Assembly: GCF_041821085.1 (NCBI RefSeq)
Contig: NZ_JBGUAZ010000001.1
Span: 496,001 to 560,000, forward strand
Origin: Natrinema sp. HArc-T2
GTDB taxonomy: Archaea > Halobacteriota > Halobacteria > Halobacteriales > Natrialbaceae
Direction: 5' to 3'
Length of the DNA stretch: 64,000 nt
Each line of letters opens with the position of its first letter. The first letter of the stretch is position 1. Below, one piece after another: positions 1 through 10,700 of this stretch. The translations under genes and the position numbers were made by a program. Under the pieces are notes generated by a model. The model saw only the letters and a list, made by a program, of their open reading frames with translations, made no database searches and had not been told where the DNA came from.

Positions 1-410
1 GTTTTGGCCTTCGCATCGTAGATCCCGGAAGCGAAGCCGGCAACAGTGGCGAGTGCCGTCAGGATGAGGATCGTCGACAACTCGTCGACGACCTCGCCGG
101 GCTGGAGGCTGTAGACGACGAGGACGGCGATCATTGCCGCGAAGCCGCTGAGACACCAGCCCGCGATCGTCGTGTAGAACACGGGGTCGATGTCGAACGT
201 GGGCACTCGATAGCCTCCATAGAGGAGGACGGCCCCGGGACCGGCGATGAGCAGCGACGTAATGAACACGTTGCCAAGCGGCGTCCCCACTGTCAGTTCA
301 GTGAGTGCCAACCCTGTTGCGAGCCCGACATAGAGGACGCCAAGGACGACGACGAGACGCCGTCCACCGACGACCGAGAGCGTGCGGTTCCAGGAAACCA
401 CTGATTCCAT
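1..410 (-). CDS. Sensor histidine kinase, N-terminal membrane region (partial)
   Basis: The gene is read leftwards and leaves the window, so only about 136 N-terminal residues are visible. They form roughly four hydrophobic segments (GVLYVGLATGLAL, FITSLLIAGPGAVLLYGG, IAGWCLSGFAAMIAVLVVYS, ILILTALATVAGFASG) ending in a charged GIYDAKAK stretch. This arrangement is known from the four-helix membrane domain that precedes the kinase module in haloarchaeal sensor histidine kinases. The kinase core lies outside the window, so the function is inferred from this domain alone. An in-frame ATG at 428 would add six residues. Confidence 0.6.
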   Translation of the reverse strand, partial: MESVVSWNRTLSVVGGRRLVVVLGVLYVGLATGLALTELTVGTPLGNVFITSLLIAGPGAVLLYGGYRVPTFDIDPVFYTTIAGWCLSGFAAMIAVLVVYSLQPGEVVDELSTILILTALATVAGFASGIYDAKAK

Positions 411-515
411 TCGGACGACGATGACCATTAGAATTGTGCCGTCTGGTATGACAGTACAGGACGTGCTACCGGCGAGACACCACTGGCAATCGACGGCCCG
501 ATATCATTGACTCGC

Positions 516-1877
516 TCACTCGGTGGCCACGAGCTTGTAGCCGCCGCCGTCGGTGTCGATCCCCTCGTCCGTCGGGCCCTCACCGTCTTCCGGCGGGTTC
601 GGCGCACGTTCGGCGTAGTAAATCGCGCTGTCGATCACGCGCGGCGTACTCGAGACGATGCCGTCGTTGTCGACCGTCCAGACGATCTCGCCGGTGCGTT
701 TCTCGAGCGCGTAGACTGTCCCTCCTCTCGAGCCAACCAGAACACGATCGTCGCAGACGGTCGGACAACCGTAGAGCCAGCCGTCCGTCTCGACCGACCA
801 GTGGCGCTCGCCGGACTGGGCATCGAGGGCGTACAGGTTGCTGTCGTGACTGCCGATGAAGACCGTATCCAGCGTGGGATCGATCGCCGGCCCCGACATC
901 ACGAGATCCCCCGTCTCGAACGACCAGTCTTCGGAGCCGTCCTCGAGATCGACCCGGTAGACGCGGTGGTCCCACGAGCCGAAATAGGCTCCACCGTCGT
1001 AGGTCGCGATCGGCCCCTTGATCTCGCCGTCGTTATCGCGAGGCTCGGTTTCGAACGACCACTGGAACTCGAGGTCTGGATAGGACCATCCGTAGAGCAC
1101 CCCGTCGTTCGAACCACACACGAGGCGACCGGCGGCGAGGTCGATCGCCGGCGTCGAGTGAGGGTGGTCGGTGGGCCGGCCCTCGGGATCTTCCCAGACG
1201 ACATCCCCGGTTTCCGCGTCGACGACGAACGTGCTCCCCTCCGGATCGGGGTACTCGACTGCCACGACGAGCCGTCCGTCGTGATACAGCGGGCTCGAGC
1301 CGATCGAGCCGCCGAGTTTCGTCTGCCAGTCGATATTGCCCGTCTCAGCGTTGACGGCGTAGCACACGCCGTCGTACGCGCCAACGTAGACGCGACCGTC
1401 GGCGACCGCCGGCGTGCCGTGGATCCCTCTCCCCTCGGTGTCCGTCCCGGTTCGCCAGCGCTCCTCACCGTCGGCGTCGAGGGCGATGAGATAGCCGGTG
1501 TCACCCGGGAAGACGACCCCGTCGTCCGGAAGCGGGACGGCGCTGGCCTTCGCTGCAGTGTGCGACCCCGTGTTGAGTTCGTCGAACCGCCAGTCCTGTG
1601 TCACCTCGTCGGGTACCGTCGCGTCGGGGTAGTAGCCCCACCGCTCGAGCGAGTGTCTGAACTGGGCGACGCCGCCGGGAACGGTCTGCTCGAGGCCGGT
1701 CTCGGCGAGGGGGATCTCGTCGGTTCTGCCTGCCCCGCCTTGGCCGAGACAGCCTGCGAGCCCGGCGATCGATACCGTCGCGCCGCCGACCGCCTGCAGC
1801 ACCTGCCGGCGACTGTGGCTTGTCCGTCGTCGCCGGTCGGTCACGTGCGAGTCGTCCGTCATCGTCACGACGCTCAC
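516..1877 (-). CDS. PQQ-like beta-propeller lipoprotein, Tat-exported
   Basis: The protein has 453 residues. The N terminus has a twin-arginine signal (about residues 16-43: RRRRTSHSRRQVLQ, then a hydrophobic run) ending in a LAGC lipobox, so it is probably exported folded by Tat and lipid-anchored outside the membrane. The rest is a series of propeller-blade repeats with the recurring pattern 'YALDAxTGxxxW', as in BamB/PQQ-enzyme propellers. No catalytic dehydrogenase residues were recognised, so a scaffold or binding role is more likely than an enzyme. A second ATG at 1862 is an alternative start. It stands alone between a kinase and a MaoC gene. Confidence 0.85.
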   Translation of the reverse strand: MSVVTMTDDSHVTDRRRRTSHSRRQVLQAVGGATVSIAGLAGCLGQGGAGRTDEIPLAETGLEQTVPGGVAQFRHSLERWGYYPDATVPDEVTQDWRFDELNTGSHTAAKASAVPLPDDGVVFPGDTGYLIALDADGEERWRTGTDTEGRGIHGTPAVADGRVYVGAYDGVCYAVNAETGNIDWQTKLGGSIGSSPLYHDGRLVVAVEYPDPEGSTFVVDAETGDVVWEDPEGRPTDHPHSTPAIDLAAGRLVCGSNDGVLYGWSYPDLEFQWSFETEPRDNDGEIKGPIATYDGGAYFGSWDHRVYRVDLEDGSEDWSFETGDLVMSGPAIDPTLDTVFIGSHDSNLYALDAQSGERHWSVETDGWLYGCPTVCDDRVLVGSRGGTVYALEKRTGEIVWTVDNDGIVSSTPRVIDSAIYYAERAPNPPEDGEGPTDEGIDTDGGGYKLVATE

Positions 1878-2000
1878 GCCCGAGAAGCACCTGCTTTGTG
1901 TTTTGTCGACACGTCGCCGGAACGAGAGATTCGCCGGCTACACTGTCACTACCGGTCGATCGCGCCCTCTCCCGTTCGGGTAGAGGGTGGTGGGGGACGG

Positions 2001-2639
2001 CTACTCGAGTTCGTTGATCATGACGACGGCCTCGCCGTCGATGACCGTCTCGTCGCTCTCGTCGACGACCGTCGTGTGCAGCCGGAACCGATCGTCGCCG
2101 AGGTCTTCGATGATCTCACACGCTGCCGTGACCGTCTCACCGATCTCGACCGGTCCCGTGAACTCGAGGTCCTGCGAGAGGTAGACCGTCACGCCGGGAA
2201 AGCGGGCCAACGCGGCGCTAATCGTCCCGGCGACGAGCGTGCCGTGGGCGATTCGGCCGCCGAACTGCGTTTCCTCGGCGAACTCGGACTCGAGATGGAG
2301 CCGGTTGGCATCGCCCGAGACCTGTGCGAACGCGGTGACGTCCGTGTCCGCGATCGGCTTCCGAAAGCGAACGTAGTCGCCGACACCGAGTGCGTCGGCA
2401 TCGTCGGTCGAGCGTTCCATGGTCCAGTTCTCGTCGCCGAACGCGATTTCGCCGACCGCCCCCGAGGTCGTCGTGTCTGTGTCGGACGAGGGTTCGCGCG
2501 AGCGCGTCAGCCCCATTGCCGCGAAGAGGGCGTTGTTGGCTTCGACGTAGCTGTTGAAGACGTGTTTCGAAACACTACTCCAGTGGTCAGTCGGTGGTAC
2601 GGGGTCGACGCTGCTGGCGTCCGGGCGTTGGCTACTCAT
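2001..2639 (-). CDS. MaoC-family (R)-enoyl-CoA hydratase, PhaJ-like
   Basis: The protein has 212 residues. Residues about 85-205 form a hot-dog fold with the hydratase-2 signature FAQVSGDANRLHLE followed by GRIAHG, which supplies the catalytic Asp and His. The family hydrates trans-2-enoyl-CoA to (R)-3-hydroxyacyl-CoA, feeding beta-oxidation intermediates to polyhydroxyalkanoate synthesis. The N-terminal extension (HWSSVSKHVFNSYVEANNAL) is helical and resembles that of haloarchaeal MaoC proteins encoded in PHA clusters. No phaC, phaE or phaP gene is next to it here, so the PHA role is inferred. Confidence 0.8.
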   Translation of the reverse strand: MSSQRPDASSVDPVPPTDHWSSVSKHVFNSYVEANNALFAAMGLTRSREPSSDTDTTTSGAVGEIAFGDENWTMERSTDDADALGVGDYVRFRKPIADTDVTAFAQVSGDANRLHLESEFAEETQFGGRIAHGTLVAGTISAALARFPGVTVYLSQDLEFTGPVEIGETVTAACEIIEDLGDDRFRLHTTVVDESDETVIDGEAVVMINELE

Positions 2640-2836
2640 AGGCCAAGGGTGTGCTCAACTAGCGGTGCCGTCGCCTTTGTGGTGGTGCCAAATCACATTG
2701 GAACGACCACGACTCGTGTGACCCCCATCCGATCTCGGACTCTCAACCGACCGCTCCGATTCGTGGTACCGGGCCACTCCGGTGGAGCAACCGGACCCGA
2801 CTCGAGCCGAGACCGCTGTTCGATGACTGGTGCCGG

Positions 2837-3664
2837 CTAGGCCGCGGAGAGGGAGTCGAGAAAGTCAGCCGCGGTCGCGTTGAACGCACGCGGGCGGTCC
2901 TGATTGACCAGATGGCCCGAGTTGGCCAGTTCCACGCGTGCGCCGTTGGCGACCGCTGCGGCGATCTGTGCACCCTGTCGCTTGACGAGCGGGGCCTCCT
3001 GTTCGCCGTGGACGACGAGCGTCGGCGTCTCGACGCCAGTTAGCTCAGGTGGGTCGTACCGGTAGAGCGCGTCGAAGATTTTGCGATACTCCGCCGATGG
3101 GATGTCACCGACAGTGTCGATCGCCTCGGCTCTGACCGCGGAGTCGACCGACAGCCACCGCTGGCCAGTCGTCGCCTGAATCGACTGGAGCATCGACTGG
3201 AAGGTCCCCGCCGAGCCCGTCATCGACAGCGATGCGGACACCGCCGGCAGCGGCGACCAGAACGGCTTCATCCCCGTCGGCAGTTCGACCGGCGGCATCG
3301 ACCGCACCGCCCCGCCAAGGATCGCACCCGCCGCACGATCCGGGTGGCGATCCAGATACTCCTGGACGACCATCGACCCCAGAGAGAGCCCACAGCAGAT
3401 CGGCCGCTCGACCTCGAGGTGTGAAAACAACGCCTCGAGGTCGTCAGTGAAGAGTTCGATCGAGTACTGGTCGGCGTCAGTTGCGCCGGTGTTGCCGTGG
3501 CCGCGAACGTCGAGCGTGATAGTCCGGTACTCGTCGGCGAAGTGTTCGACCTGTGGCTGCCAGGCCGTTCCGTCCATCCACCCGCCGTGGACGAACACCA
3601 GCGGCTGGCCGTCACCGGTCGTCTCATAATGGATCGTCCCGTCGTCGAGCTCGAGTGCTGCCAT
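2837..3664 (-). CDS. Alpha/beta hydrolase
   Basis: The protein has 275 residues and the complete alpha/beta-hydrolase layout: an oxyanion-hole HGGWMD near residue 26, a nucleophile elbow GLSLGSM near residue 93, an acid after the strand TLVVHGEQEAP, and the catalytic His in NSGHLVNQDRP near the C terminus. The substrate cannot be deduced; esterases, lactonases and haloperoxidase-like enzymes share this pattern. It is read in the same direction as the MaoC gene downstream but separated by about 200 bases without a gene, so co-transcription is uncertain. Confidence 0.85.
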   Translation of the reverse strand: MAALELDDGTIHYETTGDGQPLVFVHGGWMDGTAWQPQVEHFADEYRTITLDVRGHGNTGATDADQYSIELFTDDLEALFSHLEVERPICCGLSLGSMVVQEYLDRHPDRAAGAILGGAVRSMPPVELPTGMKPFWSPLPAVSASLSMTGSAGTFQSMLQSIQATTGQRWLSVDSAVRAEAIDTVGDIPSAEYRKIFDALYRYDPPELTGVETPTLVVHGEQEAPLVKRQGAQIAAAVANGARVELANSGHLVNQDRPRAFNATAADFLDSLSAA

Positions 3665-3842
3665 ACAGTGGTTGGTGGCTGCTCGCTCTTAGAACACCGG
3701 GTTGCGGTAGCACGGACTGAAAACCGGGCTACGAAGGTATGTTTATACGACCGATCCCCGCTTATACTGTCTGACAACAGTCAGTGAACACTCGATCGTG
3801 TCTCGAGTTCGATCGATGTGTGAGCCGTGTTGTCCGGCAGTA

Positions 3843-5414
3843 TTAGTCATCGGCTTCGGTTCGAATCCAGCGGTCCCAGACCGAGTCGAATTCGGAGTCG
3901 TCTTCGGAGATGCGATCCCACGCCGCGAGACCGCGTTCCTCGCGAGTTCCCGGGACCGTGTTGTCGAGGACGAGCGCCGCAAGTCCGCCGACGGCCATCC
4001 CGGTCGAGCCGATGATAAAGATAGTGTCGACGACGGCCTGTGCCGCGGCTTCGACTCCAGCCGCGACAGCCGTGTTCGCGAGGCCGGTCGCGCCGATCAT
4101 GGCCTCGAGCCCGACGGCGTCGCGGAACGCGATCGTGCTCTCGAAGTTGCCCATGTACGCCGGGATCGCCAGCCCGACGAAGAGGGCGAAGCCGATGATG
4201 AAGGTGTTGCGCGAGGAGTCGAGATCGACGTGACGCAGGTTCGAGATGCCAACGGCGACGATCTGGCCGAACATGGCGATAAAGAGTCCGCCGACGATCG
4301 GATCGGGGATCGTCGCGATCAATTGTCCGAAGTAGCCGATGAAGCCGACGAACAGCATGACGACGGCACCGATCTGGACGACGTACCGGGAGGCGACGCC
4401 GGTCAGGCCGATCGCGCCGATATTTTCAGAGTACGAGGTCGAGCCGGCGGTCCCCATGATTCCCGAAAAGACGTTCATCAGCCCTTCCATGCCGATGCCG
4501 TGGTTGATCCGCTTCTCGCTTGGCGCGCCCGCCCCCGAGATGTTTGCCACCGCGTAGTAGTCGCCGATACTCTCGACGATCGAGGCCAGCACGCCGGCGA
4601 ACATCCCGATGACGAACGCCGTCGTAATCTCTGGCGTTCCCCACTGGAAGGGATAGATCGGCAGCAGCGGTCGGGTGGCTGCGACCGCGCCGAGATCGAC
4701 ATAGCCCGGGTGCCCGTCACCGATCACACCTCCCACCGAGAGGGACGCCGCGGCGACCCAGGCGATGACCAGCGCGAGAATCACCGGATAGAGCCGGAAC
4801 GCTTTGTGTTTGACGTCGAGGTACTGTGAGAACAGCAGGATGAGCCCGAGCGTGAGTCCGAGCAAGAGCCAGCTCTGCTCGTCCGTCGTGATCTGCGGGG
4901 CGCTGAACAGCGACAGACCGATCAATGCGATCGTCGGCGCGATGACCACCGGGGAGAGATACCGGCGGAGTTTCCCGACCAGTCCGAAGTAGCCCATCGC
5001 AACCTCGACGAGTGCGGCGACGATAATCGCCCCCTGAAGCTGTACCAGCGCGGCCTCCCAGCTCGGTTGGCCCGAAACACCGCCGGCGGTGACGACGCCG
5101 ACGATGGCCAGCGCCGGCGCGAGCATCGAGAACGGCGCGCCCTGGACGATCGGATACCGGTTGCCGAACGTCGTCTGGGCGAGCGTCGCGATTCCAGAGA
5201 CGACGAAGAAGGTTCCGATGAACCGGGCGGTCACGCCGGGTGGCATTCCCATCGCGTCAGCCAGGATCAGCGGCACCGCGATGTTCGCGCCGACCATCGT
5301 CAGGTAGTGTTGGACTCCAAGCACCACCGATTCACCCAGCGGCGGCTGTTCGTCGATTCCGTATTCGACCGCATCACCGACGGATCCGTCGGCGACTTGC
5401 TCATCCCCCGTCAT
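3843..5414 (-). CDS. NCS2-family uracil/xanthine permease
   Basis: The protein has 523 residues with 12 or more hydrophobic segments. It carries the NCS2 signature SENIGAIGLTGVASR in the second half and a conserved N-terminal GVQHYLTMVGANIAVPL stretch as in UraA/PbuX proteins. The family imports uracil or xanthine by proton symport through the cytoplasmic membrane. The acidic C terminus (DDSEFDSVWDRWIRTEADD) is typical of haloarchaeal proteins. The substrate cannot be assigned from sequence, and no purine or pyrimidine catabolic gene is adjacent. Confidence 0.9.
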   Translation of the reverse strand: MTGDEQVADGSVGDAVEYGIDEQPPLGESVVLGVQHYLTMVGANIAVPLILADAMGMPPGVTARFIGTFFVVSGIATLAQTTFGNRYPIVQGAPFSMLAPALAIVGVVTAGGVSGQPSWEAALVQLQGAIIVAALVEVAMGYFGLVGKLRRYLSPVVIAPTIALIGLSLFSAPQITTDEQSWLLLGLTLGLILLFSQYLDVKHKAFRLYPVILALVIAWVAAASLSVGGVIGDGHPGYVDLGAVAATRPLLPIYPFQWGTPEITTAFVIGMFAGVLASIVESIGDYYAVANISGAGAPSEKRINHGIGMEGLMNVFSGIMGTAGSTSYSENIGAIGLTGVASRYVVQIGAVVMLFVGFIGYFGQLIATIPDPIVGGLFIAMFGQIVAVGISNLRHVDLDSSRNTFIIGFALFVGLAIPAYMGNFESTIAFRDAVGLEAMIGATGLANTAVAAGVEAAAQAVVDTIFIIGSTGMAVGGLAALVLDNTVPGTREERGLAAWDRISEDDSEFDSVWDRWIRTEADD

Positions 5415-5495
5415 CGATTTCCGTCGGATAACAGCCGAGGGAGTTCAAAGGGGTGTTGATCCGCCTTCACCTTCGTTTCGGGCGGTTGTCCTGTC

Positions 5496-7685
5496 TTATG
5501 AGCGCTGGCTCTCGTCGGCCACGCGCTCGGCGGCGGCCCGAACCCGTTCGACTGACAGTCTCGAGAGATCGACCACCTCCCCGTCGGTCTCGTTCGCGAC
5601 GAGTTCCGAGAGGCCGGCACGGGAGTCGTCACCGGCGTCGACGACGATCACGCGCGTATCATCCATTGCGAGCGCACGAGCTGCCTTGCGAGTCGCAGCC
5701 GTCGGACTCCCGTCGGCGACGTTCGCCCGACCGTCGGTGACGAGGACGACGACCGCGGCGTCGGTGTCGGCACGCTCGAGGACCTGCCGCGAGGTCTCGA
5801 GTCCTGCCGGCAGCGGTGTTCGATCGCCCGAAGGGAGGTCCTTGAGGTGGCGGGCGGCCAGCGAGACGCTGTCGGTCGGCGGGAGCAAGACGTCGGCGTC
5901 CTCGCCGGCGAAGGCGACGAACGCGACCTGATCGCGGTGTTCGTAGCTGTCGCGCAGTAACTCGAGGACGACGCCCTTGGCGGTCCGCATCGCCGGGCGC
6001 ATCGAGGCACTGGCGTCGACGGCAAAGACGATGGTCACCGACGTCTCGCCGGCCCGAACCGACTGCCGGAGGTCCTGTTTTGCGACGCGGGACTCGCCGC
6101 GAGCTGCCGCCGACCGGACCGACGCCGCGGCGTCGATTGAGCCCTCACCCGAGGCGGGCTCGGTACGGACGCGCGCACCACGGTTGTCCGTGCTCGGTGC
6201 CGTACTCGCCCGCGACCCCGTCGCGGTCGGACCCTCAGTGCCGTCGATGGTCGGCGTCTCGAGGTCCGGCGCCGCCGCCTCGCCGATCTCGGCGCGTTGC
6301 TGGCCTGGGACGAGCGGCTGGGCGGTTTCGTCCTCCTCATCGTGGGGTGACTCGTCCGACTCGGAGTCCCGATCGCTCGAGTCGTCGTCCGATCCTCCGT
6401 CGCCGGTCTCAGCCGGTGACTGATTCGCTGGAGCCGGTTGCTCCCCGCGCTCCGGTCCCCGTTCGGGGCCGTCGTCGCTCTCCTCGCCATCGCCGCCGTC
6501 GCTCGCGTCGTCTGCCGCCTCGTGGTCGCCACCTTCGTCTCCTTCCCCGGCTTCGGGTTCCAGATCGCTCTCATCGCCGTCGCCGTCACCGTCACCGTCA
6601 TCGTTGTCCCCGTCACCCTCGCTGTCGGCCTCATCCGGCGATTCCTCGTCGAAGCGGTCCTCGAGCAGATCGTCCAGATCCGGTTCGTCCTCGAAGGGGG
6701 TGCTCCGGAGCCGGTGAGGGAGCGTGTACGTCGCCGCCTCATGGATGTCCGACTCGATGACCGTCTCGCGGCCCTCGAGTGCGGCCAGCGTCATGGCGGT
6801 TCGAGCCGTCGCGACGTCGCCCCGGTGACCGTCGACGCCGGCTGCGAGACAGAGGTCGGCGATCTCGGCTTTGAAATCGTTCGGGAGCTCGACGTTTGCG
6901 AGGCGCTCGCGGGCCGCCGCGAGGTCGTCACGAAGGGCTGCAACCTCGTCGGCGTACGCTGTCGCTGGATCCGGATCGCTGCCTGGTCCGTCGTCGAGGT
7001 CGAGCGTCCGATCGATAATCTCGACGCGGTCGTCAATCTCGCGACAGCCCTCGACGGTGGCCTGCAGCGCGAAGCGATCGCGCAGTTGGGGCCGAAGTTC
7101 GCCTTCTTCGGGGTTCATCGTCCCGATCAGAGTGAAGTCCGCCGGGTGGGAGACGCTGATCCCGTCGCGTTCGACGGTGTTGACGCCGCTGGCGGCCGCA
7201 TCGAGGATCACGTCGACGAGGTGGTCGTCCAGCAGGTTGACCTCGTCGACGTAGAGAATCCCGCGGTTCGCGCGGGCCAGCAAGCCGGGATCGAAGTCGG
7301 CCTCGCCGGCCAGCGCGTCCTCGACCGAGAGGGTGCCGACGACGCGGTCTCGCGTCGCACCGAGCGGGAGAGTGACGAGCGGAACGGGTCGCGTCTCGAC
7401 CGGTAACTCCTCGGGGTCGCGCTCGCGGCAGTCCTCGCACTGCTGGCTCGAGTCGTCGGGCGAACACCCATATGGACAGTCGGCGACGGCCCGCTGTTCG
7501 GGCAGGAGATCGACAAGCGCCCGTACCGCGGTGGATTTTGCGGTCCCTTTCTCGCCCGTGATCAGGGCACCGTCGAGGCCGTCGTTGGCCGCGACGGCGA
7601 GCAACACTCGTTTCAGCTCGTCCTGTCCGACGATCGCCGGAAAGGGGAGTGACGACAGCTTTTTGCCCCCGGCGTTTGCAACCAT
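5496..7685 (-). CDS. ChlI/ChlD-type AAA+ and VWA chelatase subunit
   Basis: The protein has 729 residues. An N-terminal AAA+ ATPase has a Walker A GEKGTAKST at about 44-52 and Walker B ILYVDEVNLLDD, as in magnesium-chelatase ChlI. A very acidic Asp/Glu/Gly-rich linker follows (about 345-460), then a VWA domain with a MIDAS motif DASAS near 557 and VLVTDGRANV. Such fused I+D subunits are the ATPase partner of CobN in metal insertion, and cobN starts 34 bp away on the other strand. Four cysteines (CPYGC and CEDC, about 70-88) are inserted in the AAA+ domain and could bind metal or a cluster. The cobalt role is inferred from the neighbourhood. Confidence 0.88.
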   Translation of the reverse strand: MVANAGGKKLSSLPFPAIVGQDELKRVLLAVAANDGLDGALITGEKGTAKSTAVRALVDLLPEQRAVADCPYGCSPDDSSQQCEDCRERDPEELPVETRPVPLVTLPLGATRDRVVGTLSVEDALAGEADFDPGLLARANRGILYVDEVNLLDDHLVDVILDAAASGVNTVERDGISVSHPADFTLIGTMNPEEGELRPQLRDRFALQATVEGCREIDDRVEIIDRTLDLDDGPGSDPDPATAYADEVAALRDDLAAARERLANVELPNDFKAEIADLCLAAGVDGHRGDVATARTAMTLAALEGRETVIESDIHEAATYTLPHRLRSTPFEDEPDLDDLLEDRFDEESPDEADSEGDGDNDDGDGDGDGDESDLEPEAGEGDEGGDHEAADDASDGGDGEESDDGPERGPERGEQPAPANQSPAETGDGGSDDDSSDRDSESDESPHDEEDETAQPLVPGQQRAEIGEAAAPDLETPTIDGTEGPTATGSRASTAPSTDNRGARVRTEPASGEGSIDAAASVRSAAARGESRVAKQDLRQSVRAGETSVTIVFAVDASASMRPAMRTAKGVVLELLRDSYEHRDQVAFVAFAGEDADVLLPPTDSVSLAARHLKDLPSGDRTPLPAGLETSRQVLERADTDAAVVVLVTDGRANVADGSPTAATRKAARALAMDDTRVIVVDAGDDSRAGLSELVANETDGEVVDLSRLSVERVRAAAERVADESQRS

Positions 7686-7707
7686 ACTTGCGCTAATACA
7701 ATAGAGG

Positions 7708-7713
7708 TTTAAA
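7708..7713. promoter_or_regulatory. TATA-like TTTAAA in the divergent cobN/chelatase spacer
   Basis: The palindromic TTTAAA lies 23-28 nt upstream of the leftward ATG at 7685, the spacing expected for a leaderless haloarchaeal transcript. It is only 6-11 nt from the rightward cobN ATG, so cobN must use another box, possibly CTAATAC at about 7692. The whole divergent spacer is 34 bp. Confidence 0.45.
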
Positions 7714-7719
7714 AGTACG

Positions 7720-10700
7720 ATGACACGGATCGGGATCTATACTGCGACGGAAAACGAACTCGGCTCGATCGGACAGGCCGCCGAGCGCCTCGAGGGGATC
7801 GAGCTGGTCGTCCGCTCGGAGAGCGACCTCGACGAGGAAGCCGACGTCGAGGAGTTCGTCGAGGAATTGCGCGACGCCGCGGCAGCGATTTTCTGGCTGC
7901 ATGGGGCCGAAGACAGCATGCCGGGCTACGACTACGCGACGGGCGCGCTCGAGGACGCGGGCGTCCCGCTGATCGTCAAGGCGACCGGCGACGCCTACGC
8001 CGTCGAGGACACGACGGTCGCGACTGAGCACCGCGAGCTGGCCTACGACTATCTCGAGAAGGGCGGCACGATCAACGTCGCGAACCTGTGTCGGTTCCTC
8101 GCTGCCGAGTACGAGGGCCGGGACGTCGACTACGACGAGCCCGCCGAACTCCCAACGGAGGGCGTCTACCACCCCGATCATCCGGGGATCGAGTACGAGG
8201 AGCTGCTCGCGACCCACGACCCGGACAGGCCGACGGTCGCGGTCTGGTTCTACGAGTCCCACTGGACCCACGAGAACACCCGCTATGTCGACGCGCAGGT
8301 CCGCGCGCTCGAGGAACAGGGTGCCAACGCCCTGCCGATCTTCTGCAATCCGGCGACGGATACGGACGAACAGGAAGACGCCGAGTGGGTGACCGACAAC
8401 TGGCTCTTGGACGATGCGGGCAAGCCGGTCGTCGACGCCGTACTCTCCTCGTTTATGTTCTCGCTGTCGATGGACGAGCGTGGCCGCAGTGCCGATGACG
8501 AAGGCAGTTCTGCAGAGGACGTTTTCCTCGACCGACTCGGCGTGCCAGTCCTGCAGACGGTCACCACGATGCGCTCGCGGTCGCGCTACGAGTCCAGCGA
8601 TACGGGCGTGATGGGATTCGAACTCGCCCTTTCGGTCGCGCTGCCGGAGTTCGACGGCAACGTGATTACGCACCCGATTTCCGGCAAAGAGCGCACCGAC
8701 GACGAGGCCGGTATCGGCTCCGCGCCGAAACACCACTTCCCGATCGAGGATCGAATCGACCACGCCACGCGGCTGGCCGTCAACTGGGCCGAACTGCGAC
8801 ATACACCAAACGAGGACAAGCAAGTCGCCGTCGTCCTCCACAACTACCCGCCGAGCGACGACGGGATCGGGACCGCGTTCGGCCTCGACTCGCCTGAGTC
8901 GACCGTGAACCTGCTCGAGGAACTCGACGCTCGCGGCTACGATTTAGGCGACGATATGCCCGAGGACGGCCAGACGCTCGTCGAGAAACTGACCGCCCAG
9001 CTCACGCTCGAGGATCGCTGGGTCGCACCGGAAGACGTCCGCGATCTCTCGGTCGACGTGGTTGCGCCGGACACCTACGCGGACTGGTTCAGCAACACCG
9101 ACGAGCGCTTCCAGGAGAACATCATCGAGGAGTGGGGCGAGGTCCCCGACCGACCGTTCGCGATCCCCGGTGTCGAGTTCGGCAACGTCCTCGTCACCGT
9201 CCAGCCGCCACGCGGGTTCGGGATGGACCCTTCGAAGGTCTACCACGACTCGGACCTGCAGCCACCACACGACTACTACGCGTTCTACGGCTGGCTCCGG
9301 AACACGTTCGAGGCAGATGGCGTCGTGCATCTCGGAACCCATGGGAGCCTCGAGTGGCTCCCCGGCAAGACGGTCGGCCTGAACGGCGCGAGCGCGCCCG
9401 ACCAGCTGATCGACGACATTCCGAACGTCTACCCGTACATCGTCAACAACCCCGGTGAGGGGACCCAGGCCAAACGCCGCTCGTATGCCGCCATCGTCGA
9501 CTACCTCACGCCGGTCATGCGAAATGCTGGGACGTACGACGAACTCTCTGAACTCGAGGAACTGGCCAACCAGTACCGGGAGGCAGGGATGGAAGACGCC
9601 CGCGCCGACGACGGCGAGCATCTCGAGACGCTCATTCGAGAGAAAGTCGCGGACCTCGATCTCGCAGTCGAACTCGGTATTGCGGGCACGATCGACGAAA
9701 AAGCCGACGTTCGTGGACCCGACGAGGCCGGCACCACGCTCGCCGAGGGCGACGTGGACGGCGACGACCTCGCGATCGATGACCTCGTCGAACGCGTCCA
9801 CGAGTATCTCACTGACGTGAAGACGACCCAGATCCGGCTGGGACTGCACACGATGTCCGAGCCGCCGCAAGGCGAGCGCCTCGTGGAGTACCTCGTCGCG
9901 CTCACGCGCCTCGAGAACCCCGGTTCGCCGAGCCTGCGCGAGAGCGTAGCCGGTGCGCTCGGTGTCGACTACGAGACGATGCTTGACTCGCCGGGCACCT
10001 ACGACGACGACCTGGGCATGACCTACGCCGAGGCCGCCGATATCGTCTACGAGACCAGCGTCGACCTGCTCGAGACGCTGGCCGCACACGACTTCGACGT
10101 GCCGGTCTCCGAACTCGAGGGCGGGCCGGACGACGAGGTCAACATCAACCTCATGATCGTCGACCTCGAGACGATCGGCGACGCGAAGGCCAAACCGGGT
10201 GCCCACGACGACCTGCGCGAAGTGCTGGCGTACGTCTGCGAAGAGGCTCAGCCGCGCGTGCAGGGAGCCGAAGACGAGATTCCGCGCACCGCCGACGCGC
10301 TGTCCGGCGAGTACGTGCCGCCGGGCGGGTCGGGTGCACCCACCCGCGGCGGCGTCGACCTGCTGCCGACCGCGCGGAACTTCTACACGCTCGACCCGCG
10401 GAAGGTGCCCGCGAAGGCTGCCTGGCAGGTCGGGAAGGAAGTGGCGGAGGGGGTCCTCGAGCGCCACCACGACGAGAACGACGAGTACCCCGAGGAGATC
10501 GGTGTCGTCGCGTGGGGAACCCCAACCGTGCGCACGCGCGGTGAGACGATCGCCCAGGTGCTCGCGATGATGGGCGTCGAGCCCCAGTGGACCGATGCCG
10601 GTCGGATCGACGACGTCGAGCCGATCCCGCTCGAGGAACTCGATCGGCCGCGGATCGACGTGACGACGCGCGTCTCCGGGCTGTTCCGCGACGCGTTCCC

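Noticed and set aside
507-2840. Very long open frame opposite the lipoprotein and MaoC genes, and similar frames opposite cobN, aconitase and the SPATA20 gene
   Set aside because: They have the Arg/Asp/Val-rich composition expected from reading the complement of G/C-ending codons, contain no family motifs and lie on top of well-recognised genes.
7686-7719. Cobalamin riboswitch before cobN
   Set aside because: The spacer is only 34 bases, too short for the aptamer, and no such element was seen in the block.
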